From: CAWELS01 sp964468205
GTDB taxonomy: Bacteria > Acidobacteriota > Terriglobia > Bryobacterales > Bryobacteraceae
Reading direction: 5' to 3'
Assembly: GCA_964468205.1 (NCBI GenBank)
Contig: CAYXVG010000051.1
Span: 1-52,958 of the forward strand
Length of the DNA: 52,958 nucleotides
A program made the position numbers and the translations under genes. Positions 43,771 to 52,791 of this stretch are shown piece after piece (position 1 is the stretch's first letter; every line of letters begins with the position of its first letter). Below the pieces are notes generated by a model. The model did no database searches, was not told where the DNA came from, and worked only from the letters and a program-made list of their open reading frames with translations.

Positions 43771-45377
43771 CGCGAAGCCGTGAGCGTTCGCTCCACCACC
43801 AGCGGCTCCCCCTTGCCGAGCTCCCGCACCCGCGCCGTGAGGTCGAGCCATGGCTGCAGTTGACTTGCTTGGAAGGTCCGGCTCATCACGACGTAGATGG
43901 ACGTTTGATCGCCCCCAATTCCGGCGGCCTCCACGCTCTGCCAATCCTCAGCCCCCACCTCGTCGCGCACCGTCCACGCGGATCCGTTCCACTCAAGCCG
44001 GCGGCTAAAACGAAACGGCGCCGTGGCGCGGCCCGTGATGAGCAACCGCTGCAGCAGACGCCGGATCAGATCCGGGAACAGGCGGCCGAAGGTGAGCATC
44101 ACGGTTCTGAGAACGAGCAGCTTGAACGTCGACATGAGCGTCTGCCTGGCCCACCCGAAACGGCCGCGCACGAAAATGGCCTCCTCTGCGATCTCGGTCT
44201 CGTACTCACCCATCAAGTGCGCCACCGCGCAGCGGACACGGCTCCCCGCGCGCACCTGCAACGAAACCTGCGTGTCCGAGGCCGCCAGCCGGCCGCCCTG
44301 AAAGCACTTGAACACGCCTCCTTTGTTGAGCGCGATGTAAAGGACCGTGTCGTCACGCCGGTCAATCAAGATCCCGGCCTCCGGCAAATGAACTCGGCCC
44401 TGAGGAGGAAGCGCGGGACCGGGACGTTCTTCCACCCAATCACTCCAGGCCAGCAGGTAGTTCCAGACGTGGTGTCCGACAATGTGGTCGTCTGCGTAGC
44501 AGGGGGCGCGGCCGGCTGCGAGCGCTTCAACAAACCGGTCATTCACGGCCAGCGCCTGAGGCATCCATCGCCCCGCGAGTTCGAACCCGTGCGGGAAGAA
44601 ATTGTAGGTGTTGCGGCTCCCGTACTCCCCGCCAAAAGAGCCGTCGGGATGGATGAAGTGGGAGGCACACTCGACAGCGCGGGCCACCGACGCCCGCAGC
44701 TTCTCATTCTCCGGTTCCCGTTCGAAGAGCCGTGCCAGCGCCGAGATGGTCAGCGTCTGGTATCCGGGGTCGAATCCTTCGTATTCCGGGAACCAGCCCT
44801 CCGGTGACTGCCAGTCGAGCAACCGCTCCAGGCGCCGGCGGAGGCTTTGCTCCCATTCACCAGTCCCGAGCAACTCGCCGGCAAGCGACAAGCTGAGGAT
44901 AATGAGCGCGTGGTGGTTGCTCAGCCGGCCGCTCTCCTCCCGGCCAGCCAGCCACTTGGCGCGCCGATGGAAAAACCGGCGCAGATCCTCGTCGTCCAGG
45001 CCCAGCAACCGGTAGCTCTCCAGGCTTGCCAGCAGCGAGAATACCGTGGCTCCCGCCGCTTTCTCGTAAGGGAAATAGTCGTCGCTCGAGCCGTCCGCGT
45101 GCGCGCTGCGGGCCGTATAGCGAAGGCCGGCTTCCACCCACTGCCGGACGGCCGGCTGCTGATGGAACGGATTCCCGGCCACATCCGATCGCCACGCCAG
45201 GGCCAGCGGCCAGACAAACTCCTGGGCCATGCCACTCGGAAAATCAATGATCTTATAGTGCCAGTAGTTGCGGTCGAAACAGCCGTAAGTGGGGCTGTGC
45301 GGATTCCGGTCCTGCAACGTCAGAATCTTGGGTATAAGCTGCAGCGCCTCTCGCGCCAGGCGATCCCGCGGGCTCAT
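43767..45377 (-). CDS. Alpha/alpha-barrel (heparinase/lyase-like toroid) protein of unknown function
   Basis: A 536-residue protein with no signal peptide. The first 330 residues have repeated helix pairs with aromatic and His motifs (DGSSDDYFPYEKAAG, SNHHALIILSLSLAG, DWQSPEGWFPEYEGFDPGYQ, HPDGSFGGEYGSRNTYNFF), the look of a six-hairpin toroid as in glycan lyases and glycosidases. The latter part is beta-rich (GRVHLPEAGILIDRRDDT, KGGVFKCFQGG), as in polysaccharide-lyase C-terminal domains, with a hydrophobic stretch (STFKLLVLRTVMLTF). No exact enzyme family is claimed. It overlaps both neighbours by 4 bp, so it is part of one operon with the GT2 and flippase-like genes and probably acts on a glycan. 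Confidence 0.7.
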   Translation of the reverse strand: MSPRDRLAREALQLIPKILTLQDRNPHSPTYGCFDRNYWHYKIIDFPSGMAQEFVWPLALAWRSDVAGNPFHQQPAVRQWVEAGLRYTARSAHADGSSDDYFPYEKAAGATVFSLLASLESYRLLGLDDEDLRRFFHRRAKWLAGREESGRLSNHHALIILSLSLAGELLGTGEWEQSLRRRLERLLDWQSPEGWFPEYEGFDPGYQTLTISALARLFEREPENEKLRASVARAVECASHFIHPDGSFGGEYGSRNTYNFFPHGFELAGRWMPQALAVNDRFVEALAAGRAPCYADDHIVGHHVWNYLLAWSDWVEERPGPALPPQGRVHLPEAGILIDRRDDTVLYIALNKGGVFKCFQGGRLAASDTQVSLQVRAGSRVRCAVAHLMGEYETEIAEEAIFVRGRFGWARQTLMSTFKLLVLRTVMLTFGRLFPDLIRRLLQRLLITGRATAPFRFSRRLEWNGSAWTVRDEVGAEDWQSVEAAGIGGDQTSIYVVMSRTFQASQLQPWLDLTARVRELGKGEPLVVERTLTASR

Positions 45378-46366
45378 TCGCCGTCCTCACCGAGGCGGTC
45401 CACTTCCTGGCGCCGGAGCCGGTACTGGATCTCCTCCAGCATCTTGCGGTTCGCCGCCAGCAGATCCGCCATCAACCCGGCCATCAGGCCGAGGCCGCCG
45501 AGAATCACAAGAATGGTCGCCGCGATAAGACTGGGCGCGCGAACGCGCGTGGGATCGTCGAACCAGTACAGGAGCAGCCACCTCGCCAGCAGCGCGCCGC
45601 CAGCCACCAGCGGCAATGCAGACAATCGCCAGAAGAACTCCAGTGGGCGGTAAACGGCATAGACGCGAAGAATGGTCCCGATACTCCGCACCACGTAATT
45701 CAGGCTGCTCTTCACCAGCCGCGACGGCCGGGCCTGCCCGTTCGTCCGGATCGGCGTCGAACGAATGGCGAGCCCTTTCAGGCCAGCTTGAATCACCGTC
45801 TCCAGAGTATAGGTATAGTTCCCGAAAACGTTCATCCGCAGCGCGGCTTCCTTGCTCATGGCCCGGAAACCGCTCGGACTATCCGCGATGCCAGTGCCGC
45901 TCACCCGCCGCACCACCCAGCTCCCAAGCCGCTGGAGAAGCTTCTTCGTCCATGAGAAATGCGCAATGTCTTCGATGGGCCGAGCCCCCACCACCACATC
46001 GGCGCCGCCCTCGAGAATCGGCCGGACCAGCTTCGGAATATCGTCAGCGCAATACTGGTTGTCACCGTCAGTGTTAACGATAATGCCGGCGCCCAGTTTC
46101 AGCGCCGTTTCAAGACCGGTGGTAAACGCACGGGCCAGACCCATGTTCTGCTTGAAGCTGACCACGTGGTGGGCTCCCGCGGTCCGCGCCACCTCCGCGG
46201 TCCGGTCCGTGCTGCCGTCGTCTATGACGAGCACCTCGATCGAGTCGATGCCTTCGATTTGGGCCGGCAGATCGGCCAGTGTTTGCGCGAGGGTCTCTTC
46301 CTCGTTGTAACAGGGTATCTGGATGATCAGTTTCGTGCCGGCCTCATCCCTGGCGCCATCGTGCAT
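45374..46366 (-). CDS. GT2 glycosyltransferase, dolichol-phosphate-mannose-synthase-like
   Basis: A 330-residue membrane enzyme. The GT-A domain has IIQIPCYNEEETL, VIDDGSTDRT (first Asp pair), NTDGDNQY (the metal DxD-type site) and GARPIEDIAHFSW, matching the DPM1/polyprenyl-phosphate glycosyltransferase type. Two C-terminal transmembrane helices (about 255-275 and 290-312) resemble GtrB-like forms. It would move a sugar from a nucleotide donor to a polyprenyl phosphate on the cytoplasmic face. The ATG at 46366 is chosen to begin before the first strand; the frame is open upstream but lacks recognisable sequence. It heads an operon with the alpha/alpha-barrel and flippase-like genes. Confidence 0.85.
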   Translation of the reverse strand: MHDGARDEAGTKLIIQIPCYNEEETLAQTLADLPAQIEGIDSIEVLVIDDGSTDRTAEVARTAGAHHVVSFKQNMGLARAFTTGLETALKLGAGIIVNTDGDNQYCADDIPKLVRPILEGGADVVVGARPIEDIAHFSWTKKLLQRLGSWVVRRVSGTGIADSPSGFRAMSKEAALRMNVFGNYTYTLETVIQAGLKGLAIRSTPIRTNGQARPSRLVKSSLNYVVRSIGTILRVYAVYRPLEFFWRLSALPLVAGGALLARWLLLYWFDDPTRVRAPSLIAATILVILGGLGLMAGLMADLLAANRKMLEEIQYRLRRQEVDRLGEDGE

Positions 46367-46520
46367 TATCAGCTCAGGCTTCCCTCTCCGCTTAGCTGGT
46401 ATCGCCGCCTTATGCGCGGCCGGGACAGGGATGCGAACCCTCAATTATACTGGAGCGGTTCCCAGGGCGCGATCCGGGACCTGCCCGGTATCAGTTCGGA
46501 ACACACGGGTAACTGAGTGG

Positions 46521-47867
46521 ATGAACGACAAAAGAAGGGATCGCCTGATCGACTTGGGGGCCGAAGCCCTGGCTGACGCCCTGTTGGAATTGGCAAGCCG
46601 GGATGGTGCGGCTGACGACATGGTGGAACGGATGATCGCCACACCCAAGGAAAACATTCAGCGATTCAAAGCGAAACTGACTTCCCTCAAACGCTCCCGC
46701 CGGTTCATACGCTGGGGGGAATCCGCCGGCTTAGCCCGTGAACTCGAAAACCTGCTCGAAGATCTTCGGGCAGGCGTGGATGACCCAAAAACAGGAGCTG
46801 AGCTGACGGCAGCTTTCTTCGAAACCGACCGAGGATCTCTCGGCCGTTGCGACGACTCCAGCGGCTGCGTCGGAGACGTTTACCGCATTCATGCTAAAAG
46901 TCTCTTTTCCGTCTACGCCCGGCGTTGCCCCGAAAAGGAATGGCTGGCGAAACTGGTCTTCGAACTCAACCAGAACGATGACTACGGAGTGCGCGACGCG
47001 TTGATCGATTGCGCGGCGGAGTATCTGCCGGAACCGGACATCCGCACCATGATCGGTTGGCTTCAAGAAGCTGCCGGCCGGGAGAGCGAGGAACACGATA
47101 AGCGCCATTGGTTGCTCTTGGTCGAATCCCTGGCCCGGCAGATCAAGGATGCGTCCCTTTTTGAGAAGACTCGGATCGCCTCGTGGGGAGAGTTGTCAAC
47201 CGCCGCCTGCGTGGACATAGCCCAGGTCTACCTCGAAAGTGACGATCCGCGAACTGCTCTTTCGTGGATCGAAAAGATCCCTGCGGACGAGACCTTTCAA
47301 GCCCATGAGCGGGACCGGTTGCTGCTCGACATTCACGGGCGGCTCGGGGAGACGCGGAAGCAGTCGGATGTTGCGTGGCGGATCTTCAGGCGGTACCGGT
47401 GCACGGATTCGCTGCAAGAGCTTCTATCCGTGATCGGCGAAGATCAGCGCGCGCCGGTTACGGCCGGTGAAGTGGACTCCATTCTCAGCGAGAGAACACT
47501 TTCCCTCTCGGATGCTGCATTCCTCGTGGAGATTGGTCGCTTGGACGATGCGGAAAGCTACCTGCTCGGGCGGGCAGACCTACTCAATGGGGATCTCTAT
47601 GGCAGCCTGCTTTCCCTGGCCAAAGCCATGGAAACGGCCGGCCGCCATCTGGCGGCCACTGTGCTCTACCGGGCGCTACTCAATTCGATTCTGCGGCGAG
47701 GTCAAACCAGAACCTATCCACATGGGGTCCGCTATCTCAAGAAACTGGACAGACTGGCTGAATCCATCTCTGATTGGCGTGGTGAGGAAGAACACGATAC
47801 CTACCGCCACGCGCTTCGTCAGGCCCATGGCAGGAAGTCCAGCTTTTGGTCCCAGTACGAGAAGTGA
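46521..47867 (+). CDS. DUF6880-like helical-repeat protein
   Basis: A 448-residue soluble, all-helical protein starting MNDKRRDRLIDLGAEALADA. The opening helix pattern and LAELLLELA-like segment (LADALLELASRDGAADDMV) match DUF6880-type proteins, whose function is unknown. The rest reads as TPR/HEAT-like repeats (SWGELSTAACVDIAQVYLES, HERDRLLLDIHGRLGETRKQ, LYGSLLSLAKAMETAGRHLA). No catalytic motif is apparent. The ATG at 46521 is chosen because the family begins there; the longer frame runs into the divergent GT2 gene. It is transcribed alone. Confidence 0.72.
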   Translation: MNDKRRDRLIDLGAEALADALLELASRDGAADDMVERMIATPKENIQRFKAKLTSLKRSRRFIRWGESAGLARELENLLEDLRAGVDDPKTGAELTAAFFETDRGSLGRCDDSSGCVGDVYRIHAKSLFSVYARRCPEKEWLAKLVFELNQNDDYGVRDALIDCAAEYLPEPDIRTMIGWLQEAAGRESEEHDKRHWLLLVESLARQIKDASLFEKTRIASWGELSTAACVDIAQVYLESDDPRTALSWIEKIPADETFQAHERDRLLLDIHGRLGETRKQSDVAWRIFRRYRCTDSLQELLSVIGEDQRAPVTAGEVDSILSERTLSLSDAAFLVEIGRLDDAESYLLGRADLLNGDLYGSLLSLAKAMETAGRHLAATVLYRALLNSILRRGQTRTYPHGVRYLKKLDRLAESISDWRGEEEHDTYRHALRQAHGRKSSFWSQYEK

Positions 47868-48022
47868 TCCGGGTCGCCACAGTCTCATGGGCGGAGAATC
47901 CAGACAGCCTTGGCAGTTGATCTCTCACACCCGGTTCCGCCGTAATCTCATCACCTCCGTCCGGCGCCCCAGAGTGAAAGAGCAGCGAGGAATGGGAGAA
48001 AACGTAGCATCCCGCGGTCCGT

Positions 48023-49267
48023 CTAAAGCCGTTCACGCCATCCAAGCCGAAGTGTGCCTTCGGCGTCCAGTGTCACGCCGGTTCCGAGATCCGAGCCTTC
48101 CCGATGAAGCCGGTCCCGCAGCCAGCGCGCGTCCTCCGGAGCAGTCCTCTGCAATCGGAACCGCTTGATCTCGAGAGGACGCATTTCGAGTCGCAGGAGT
48201 CCTTGAGTGGACGGGTCAACCGTCGCGAAGTACATCAGTGTCAGGTGGCTCCGGAACTCTTCGTATCCCCCGATGCCTTCGTAGTCGTTCAAGAAGTCGC
48301 CGCAGCCGTACAGAATGGGCTTATTCTGGTAAACCTCGATCCCCTTCGGATGATGGGACGAGTGACCATGAATGATGTCGGCCGCGCCCTCCTCCACCAG
48401 CCGGTGCGCAAACCCACGATGAGCCGGCGGGACTTCGTACCCCCAGTTGCCGCCCCAATGAATGGAGGCTACCACGATGTCGTGTGTCCGCCTCACCGCT
48501 CGCACCCGCTCGCCAATCCGTGTGGCTGTCGTGTCCGAGAGATCCGGTAATAGGCACACTCCGGGTCTCCCGCCGGTGGCTGCCCAGCCCGCTGGTATCC
48601 CGCTGCTGGTTGTTCCGAATCCAAATACGATCACGCGCGCGCCGCTCCCCGTATCCATCACTGCGGGTGCTTGCGCCGCCACGAGATCGCTTCCCGCGCC
48701 CGATACTCCGAGTCCTGCATTCCGCAACACTTCGAGCGTCTCCAGCAGACCGGACTTCCCCCAGTCCAGGACGTGATTGTTCGCGAGAACACAGCAATCG
48801 ATCCCCGCCACGGTCAAACACGGGACGTTCGCCGGGTGCATCCGGTAGTTGATGCCCTTGGCCTCCCAATCGTCACTCCTCGTGATGCTGGTCTCGAGAT
48901 TGACAATGCGCAGGTCCGGCGCGAAGCTCTCGAACTCCTGAAGAGCGTCGCCCCAAACATACGAATAATCGACCGGCTTCGGGATCGGGCCGTTTGCGCT
49001 TTCGGCCAGTTCCACATATCCGAGAGCGGATCTCAAGTACGACTCATGGAGTTGAGGTTCGGAAGGATGAGGCAGCACCTGGTCAATGCCTCTTCCGGTC
49101 ATCACGTCGCCGCACAAGAAGAGGGTCACTGGACCTGCATCCCTGGCCGCCTTCTCGGCAGTAGGGGCGCTTTGTTGCGGAGTGGAGTCCCGGGTTCGGA
49201 GTGGCATCATCCACGGCGCAAGAGCGAACCCGCCGGCCCGCCAAAGAAATTGTCTTCTTTCGAGCAT
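48023..49267 (-). CDS. CapA-family protein (poly-gamma-glutamate capsule-type metallophosphatase fold), exported
   Basis: A 414-residue protein with a Tat-like N-terminus (ERRQFLWRAGGFALAP). The CapA calcineurin-like fold shows LFLCGDVMTGRGID, RIVNLETSITR, GIDCCVLANNHVLDWG, and IIHGHSSHHPKGIEVYQNKP, with the metal-ligand pattern GDVM...N..H...H.H of that family. Some CapA proteins take part in capsule or poly-gamma-glutamate processing; others have unknown roles. No other capsule genes are adjacent. Its start follows directly from the ATG at 49267, with a weak ribosome site. Confidence 0.85.
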   Translation of the reverse strand: MLERRQFLWRAGGFALAPWMMPLRTRDSTPQQSAPTAEKAARDAGPVTLFLCGDVMTGRGIDQVLPHPSEPQLHESYLRSALGYVELAESANGPIPKPVDYSYVWGDALQEFESFAPDLRIVNLETSITRSDDWEAKGINYRMHPANVPCLTVAGIDCCVLANNHVLDWGKSGLLETLEVLRNAGLGVSGAGSDLVAAQAPAVMDTGSGARVIVFGFGTTSSGIPAGWAATGGRPGVCLLPDLSDTTATRIGERVRAVRRTHDIVVASIHWGGNWGYEVPPAHRGFAHRLVEEGAADIIHGHSSHHPKGIEVYQNKPILYGCGDFLNDYEGIGGYEEFRSHLTLMYFATVDPSTQGLLRLEMRPLEIKRFRLQRTAPEDARWLRDRLHREGSDLGTGVTLDAEGTLRLGWRERL

Positions 49268-49411
49268 GCGGTCGATCTCGGACTCTCTATCCCAAGTCTA
49301 CAGCTTCGGCACGGCTCCGCCGCCTTTATCGAGAATCGAGCCCTTGTCTCGCCGCTATAGAATTGGACCAGCAGGCAACGCGGGAGAATCCGCTCTCTAG
49401 GGTGAAGAGAA

Positions 49412-50074
49412 ATGTCGCGGCTCGAAATTGCGAGGATCTTTTCGGCGCGGAACGGCATCTGGCTGCCTCTTTTCTTCGCTTCGTTCTGCCCCGCACAGGA
49501 ATGGGAAGTTGGCGGCGCCGTGGGCTATGGCGCGTACAGGAACGCGAGCGTCCTCTCGCCGGCTGGTACGGCGGTGGCCGGAGTCCGGAACAGATACGCA
49601 TTGAGCGCCTCCACTTGCCATGACATGTACGAACACCTGTCTGGAGAGATCCGCTATAGCTATCAAGACGGCGACCCCTTTCTTGCCGCGGAAGCGGCAG
49701 AAACGAACTTGCAGGGTCACTCCCATGCAATCCACTACGATTTGCTCTTCCACGTCCGCCCGCGGTCGCGAAGATTTCGTCCGTACGTGGCGGCGGGACT
49801 TGGCGCGAAGCAGTACGTCTCGCACGGCCCCCGGGAGCCTTTGCCTCCACTGAGCAGCATCGCCGCACTGGCCGTCAATAGCGAAGTGAAACCGTTAGTG
49901 TCGCTCGGCGGCGGGCTGAAGCTTCGCATAAGCCGGCATTTAAACCTGCACTTCGCTTTTCGAGACTACCTCACTCCCTTTCCGAAGAAGCTCTTCGTTC
50001 CCGCTGACGGCGGCCGGGCGCGCGGATTCCTGCACCAGTTCACGCCGTTTGCGGGAGTGGGGTACGAGTTTTGA
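49412..50074 (+). CDS. Outer-membrane beta-barrel protein
   Basis: A 220-residue protein with a signal-like N-terminus (NGIWLPLFFASFCPAQ, cleavage near EWEVGG). The body alternates polar and hydrophobic residues in strands, such as WEVGGAVGYGAYRN, LSGEIRYSYQDGD, HAIHYDLLFHVRP, RPYVAAGLGAKQY, KPLVSLGGGLKLRI and LNLHFAFRDYLTPF, and ends FAGVGYEF with a C-terminal Phe, as expected for a small OmpA/OmpX-like eight-stranded barrel. Function unknown. AGGGTGAAGAG lies before the ATG. A compact hairpin with a T-run follows at 50084. Confidence 0.8.
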   Translation: MSRLEIARIFSARNGIWLPLFFASFCPAQEWEVGGAVGYGAYRNASVLSPAGTAVAGVRNRYALSASTCHDMYEHLSGEIRYSYQDGDPFLAAEAAETNLQGHSHAIHYDLLFHVRPRSRRFRPYVAAGLGAKQYVSHGPREPLPPLSSIAALAVNSEVKPLVSLGGGLKLRISRHLNLHFAFRDYLTPFPKKLFVPADGGRARGFLHQFTPFAGVGYEF

Positions 50075-50083
50075 ACCTCCGGC

Positions 50084-50100
50084 GCGGCTGGCCGCTTTTT
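50084..50100 (+). terminator. Compact intrinsic terminator after the barrel gene
   Basis: GCGG, a CTGG loop, CCGC and then five T: a 4-bp stem with immediate T-run. The short stem limits confidence. Confidence 0.5.
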
Positions 50101-50150
50101 GTTCACTTCGCGTTCCGTCGCGGAGCCGGAACTGTGTTAAAGTGTTGATC

Positions 50151-50180
50151 CGGGTAATACCCGAGAGGCGGGTCTCCGCC
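50151..50180. promoter_or_regulatory. Palindrome and hairpin in the cydA leader region
   Basis: CGGGTA-A-TACCCG (50151-50163) is a 13-base perfect palindrome, and GGCGG/CCGCC (50167-50180) follows. They lie about 100 bp before cydA. A perfect TATAAT occurs at 50255-50260 with no good -35, only 14 bases from the ATG. The palindrome could be a redox or oxygen regulator site; this is a guess from position. Confidence 0.35.
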
Positions 50181-50274
50181 GCCCGGGCGAACCTTGTTTC
50201 AGCATGACTAAAACTAATCAGTAGTAGCCGGTCCGAAACTCGGTTTGGCGCTGCTATAATCTGAACATAAGAGT

Positions 50275-51642
50275 ATGGATACTGCACTGGGTCTACACCG
50301 TTTCCAATTTGCATTCACGGTCACCTATCACTATCTGTTTCCTCAGATCACGATGGGACTCGCCCTGCTGATTGTCATCCTCATGACCATCGGGCGGAAG
50401 ACTGGCGACGATCACTACCTTCGCGCCGCGCGCTTCTGGGGCAAAGTTTTTGGCGTCTGTTTCGTAATGGGCGTTGTGACCGGAATCCCGATGGAGTTCC
50501 AGTTCGGCACCAACTGGTCGCGCTTCTCCGAGGCCGCCGGCGGAATCATCGGACACACACTGGCCATGGAAGGCGTATACGCGTTCTTCCTCGAATCCAC
50601 GTTCTTGGGGTTGTTCCTTTACGGTGAGAAGCTGATCGGCCCGCGGCTGCACTATCTCTCCGCCGTGGCCGTCTGGCTGGGATCATGGATCTCCGGCTAC
50701 TTCATCATCGCCACTAATGCCTGGATGCAGTACCCGACCGGATACACGCTTGGCCCTGGAGGCGAGATCCTGCTTGACAGCTTCTGGGGGCTGATCCTGA
50801 ATCCCTGGATCTTGTGGATGTACCCCCACAACATGATCGGCGCCGTGACAACCGGAGCCTTCGTGATGGCTGGCGTCGGGGCTTTCTATCTGCTCATGAA
50901 GAAGCACGAGCAGTACGGAAAAACTTTCCTCAAGGTCGGCGTGACAGCGGGCTTCATCGCTTCCGTACTGCTTCTGTTCCCCACCGGAGACGGCCAGGGA
51001 CGGATGGTCGCCGAGCACCAGCCCGTGGCGCTGGCCGCCATGGAGGGCCACTTCGAGACCACTACGGGAGCGGGCCTGAACATCCTCGGACAGCCCGACG
51101 TCGAGAAAGGAAGGATCGACAATCCGCTCACCATTCCCAACATGCTGAGCATGATGATCTATCAGCGATGGGACTCCGAGGTGAAAGGACTCGACGCTTA
51201 CCCCCGTGATCTCTGGCCCGACAACATCCCGCTGCTCTACTACTCGTTCCACATCATGGTCGGGCTCGGGACGATCTTCATATTGACCTATGGCATCTCG
51301 TTCTTCCTCTTAAGAAAAGGTTCGTTGTTCAGTCTGAAGCCGGTTCTGTGGGTTATTTTGTTGCTGACACCGTTCCCGTTTATCGCCAACACGGCCGGCT
51401 GGCTGACGGCTGAGATGGGGCGGCAGCCGTGGGTGATCTACGGGCTCATGCGAACCAGTGACGGTTCGTCGGCTCTCGTCTCGGCGGGCAACACTCTCTT
51501 TACGCTGCTTGGGTTCATGGGCATGTACGCGTTGATCTCGATCCTGTTTGTTTTCCTGATGCAGCGCCTGATCGATACCGGGCCCGAGAGCGGATCTTCC
51601 GGTGAATCCGCGCCGGATGCCGCCGAGGGGTACGGAGACTGA
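50275..51642 (+). CDS. cydA: Cytochrome bd ubiquinol oxidase subunit I
   Basis: A 455-residue inner-membrane protein with about nine transmembrane helices. His19 in TYHYLFP (haem b595 ligand position), the His of WMYPHNM (haem b558), Met in FHIMVGLG and the diagnostic GRQPW are all present. The Q-loop is short compared with the 522-residue E. coli protein, as in many CydA/CioA enzymes. With CydB it oxidises quinol and reduces oxygen to water, usually with high oxygen affinity and independence from proton pumping. cydB starts 14 bp downstream. TATAAT lies only 14 bases before the ATG, so the mRNA leader may be very short. Confidence 0.95.
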   Translation: MDTALGLHRFQFAFTVTYHYLFPQITMGLALLIVILMTIGRKTGDDHYLRAARFWGKVFGVCFVMGVVTGIPMEFQFGTNWSRFSEAAGGIIGHTLAMEGVYAFFLESTFLGLFLYGEKLIGPRLHYLSAVAVWLGSWISGYFIIATNAWMQYPTGYTLGPGGEILLDSFWGLILNPWILWMYPHNMIGAVTTGAFVMAGVGAFYLLMKKHEQYGKTFLKVGVTAGFIASVLLLFPTGDGQGRMVAEHQPVALAAMEGHFETTTGAGLNILGQPDVEKGRIDNPLTIPNMLSMMIYQRWDSEVKGLDAYPRDLWPDNIPLLYYSFHIMVGLGTIFILTYGISFFLLRKGSLFSLKPVLWVILLLTPFPFIANTAGWLTAEMGRQPWVIYGLMRTSDGSSALVSAGNTLFTLLGFMGMYALISILFVFLMQRLIDTGPESGSSGESAPDAAEGYGD

Positions 51643-51656
51643 TCGAGGAGAACATC

Positions 51657-52700
51657 ATGGAGATTATTTGGTTCTGTCTGGTTGCGGTGATGATCGCTAT
51701 GTATGTCGTGCTCGATGGATTTGACATCGGCGCCGGCATCGTTTCTCTGTTCATTGCCGAGGGCAAGGAGGAAAAGGAACAGGTCGTCCAGTCCATCGCG
51801 CCGGTCTGGGATGGCAACGAAGTCTGGCTGCTGGCCAGCGGCGGCGTGCTTTACTTCGCTTTCCCGAAGCTCTACGCCTCGGCTTTCCAAGGATTCTATC
51901 TGCCGCTGATAATCGTGCTCTGGCTGCTAATGTTCCGCGGCCTCTCGATCGAACTGCGCCATCAGATGGACAACCCGACTTGGTCACCCTTTTGGGATAC
52001 CGCGTTTGGCGTGGCCAGCCTCCTGTTGGCCATATTCTTCGGCGCCGCGCTCGGCAACGTCGTGCGCGGCGTGCCGCTCGATGACCGGGGCGACTTCTTC
52101 CTGCCGCTCTGGACCAACTGGAACGTCGGCGTGGATGTCGGCATCCTCGATTGGTACACCGTACTGGTAGGCGTATTGGCTGCCCTGACCCTCACCATGC
52201 ATGGCTGCCTCTGGGTGGCGCTCAAAACCGAGGGGCCGCTTTCCGAGAGGGCGCGCCGAGCTAGCCGCGCGGTCTTCTTCGGCGTGCTGTTCCTGACTGC
52301 CGCCGTCACCGTCGCCTCCTTCGCCATCCAGCCCGCGCTTACCGAAGCGTTCGCCGCCCGTCCATGGGGATATATTTTCCCGATCCTCGCGGTGGCGGGC
52401 CTGATTGGCGTGCTGATGTTCGGCCGCTATCCCGAAGGCGAGATGAAGGCCTTCCTGTCCTCCGGGCTGTTCATCATCGGAATGCTGACCTCGGCGGTGC
52501 AGGGCCTGTTCCCGTACGTGATGCCCGCCACCACCGGCGCGGAGATGGGGTTGACAGCGTTCAGCGCAGCGGCTCCAGCCAAAGGACTCGCTATCGGCTT
52601 CGCCTGGTGGATTCCCGGCATGCTCCTCGCCGCAGGCTATTTCTTCTTTACCTATAAACGTCTCGCTGGAAAGATTAAGCTCGGCGAGGCAGGGCACTAG
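51657..52700 (+). CDS. cydB: Cytochrome bd ubiquinol oxidase subunit II
   Basis: A 347-residue protein of about eight to nine hydrophobic helices starting MEIIWFCLVAVMIAMYVVLD and containing the family motif GFDIGAGIV, WDGNEVWLLASGG and FRGLSIELRHQ. It forms the second subunit of the bd oxidase with CydA. GAGGAGAA lies 6 bases before the ATG. The cydDC assembly ABC transporter and cydX are not visible in the window; a hairpin follows at 52728. Confidence 0.95.
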   Translation: MEIIWFCLVAVMIAMYVVLDGFDIGAGIVSLFIAEGKEEKEQVVQSIAPVWDGNEVWLLASGGVLYFAFPKLYASAFQGFYLPLIIVLWLLMFRGLSIELRHQMDNPTWSPFWDTAFGVASLLLAIFFGAALGNVVRGVPLDDRGDFFLPLWTNWNVGVDVGILDWYTVLVGVLAALTLTMHGCLWVALKTEGPLSERARRASRAVFFGVLFLTAAVTVASFAIQPALTEAFAARPWGYIFPILAVAGLIGVLMFGRYPEGEMKAFLSSGLFIIGMLTSAVQGLFPYVMPATTGAEMGLTAFSAAAPAKGLAIGFAWWIPGMLLAAGYFFFTYKRLAGKIKLGEAGH

Positions 52701-52727
52701 AATCACCGGTCACATCGGGAAACCAGC

Positions 52728-52749
52728 CGGGCGGACATGCCCCGCTTTT
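52728..52749 (+). terminator. Possible terminator after cydB
   Basis: A GGGC...GCCC hairpin (or GCGG...CCGC in register beside it) is followed by CGCTTTT. Short stem, so moderate confidence. Confidence 0.42.
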
Positions 52750-52791
52750 CGTCTACGCCTATATCAAACCCGTCCTTGCAGGAGAGCCACA

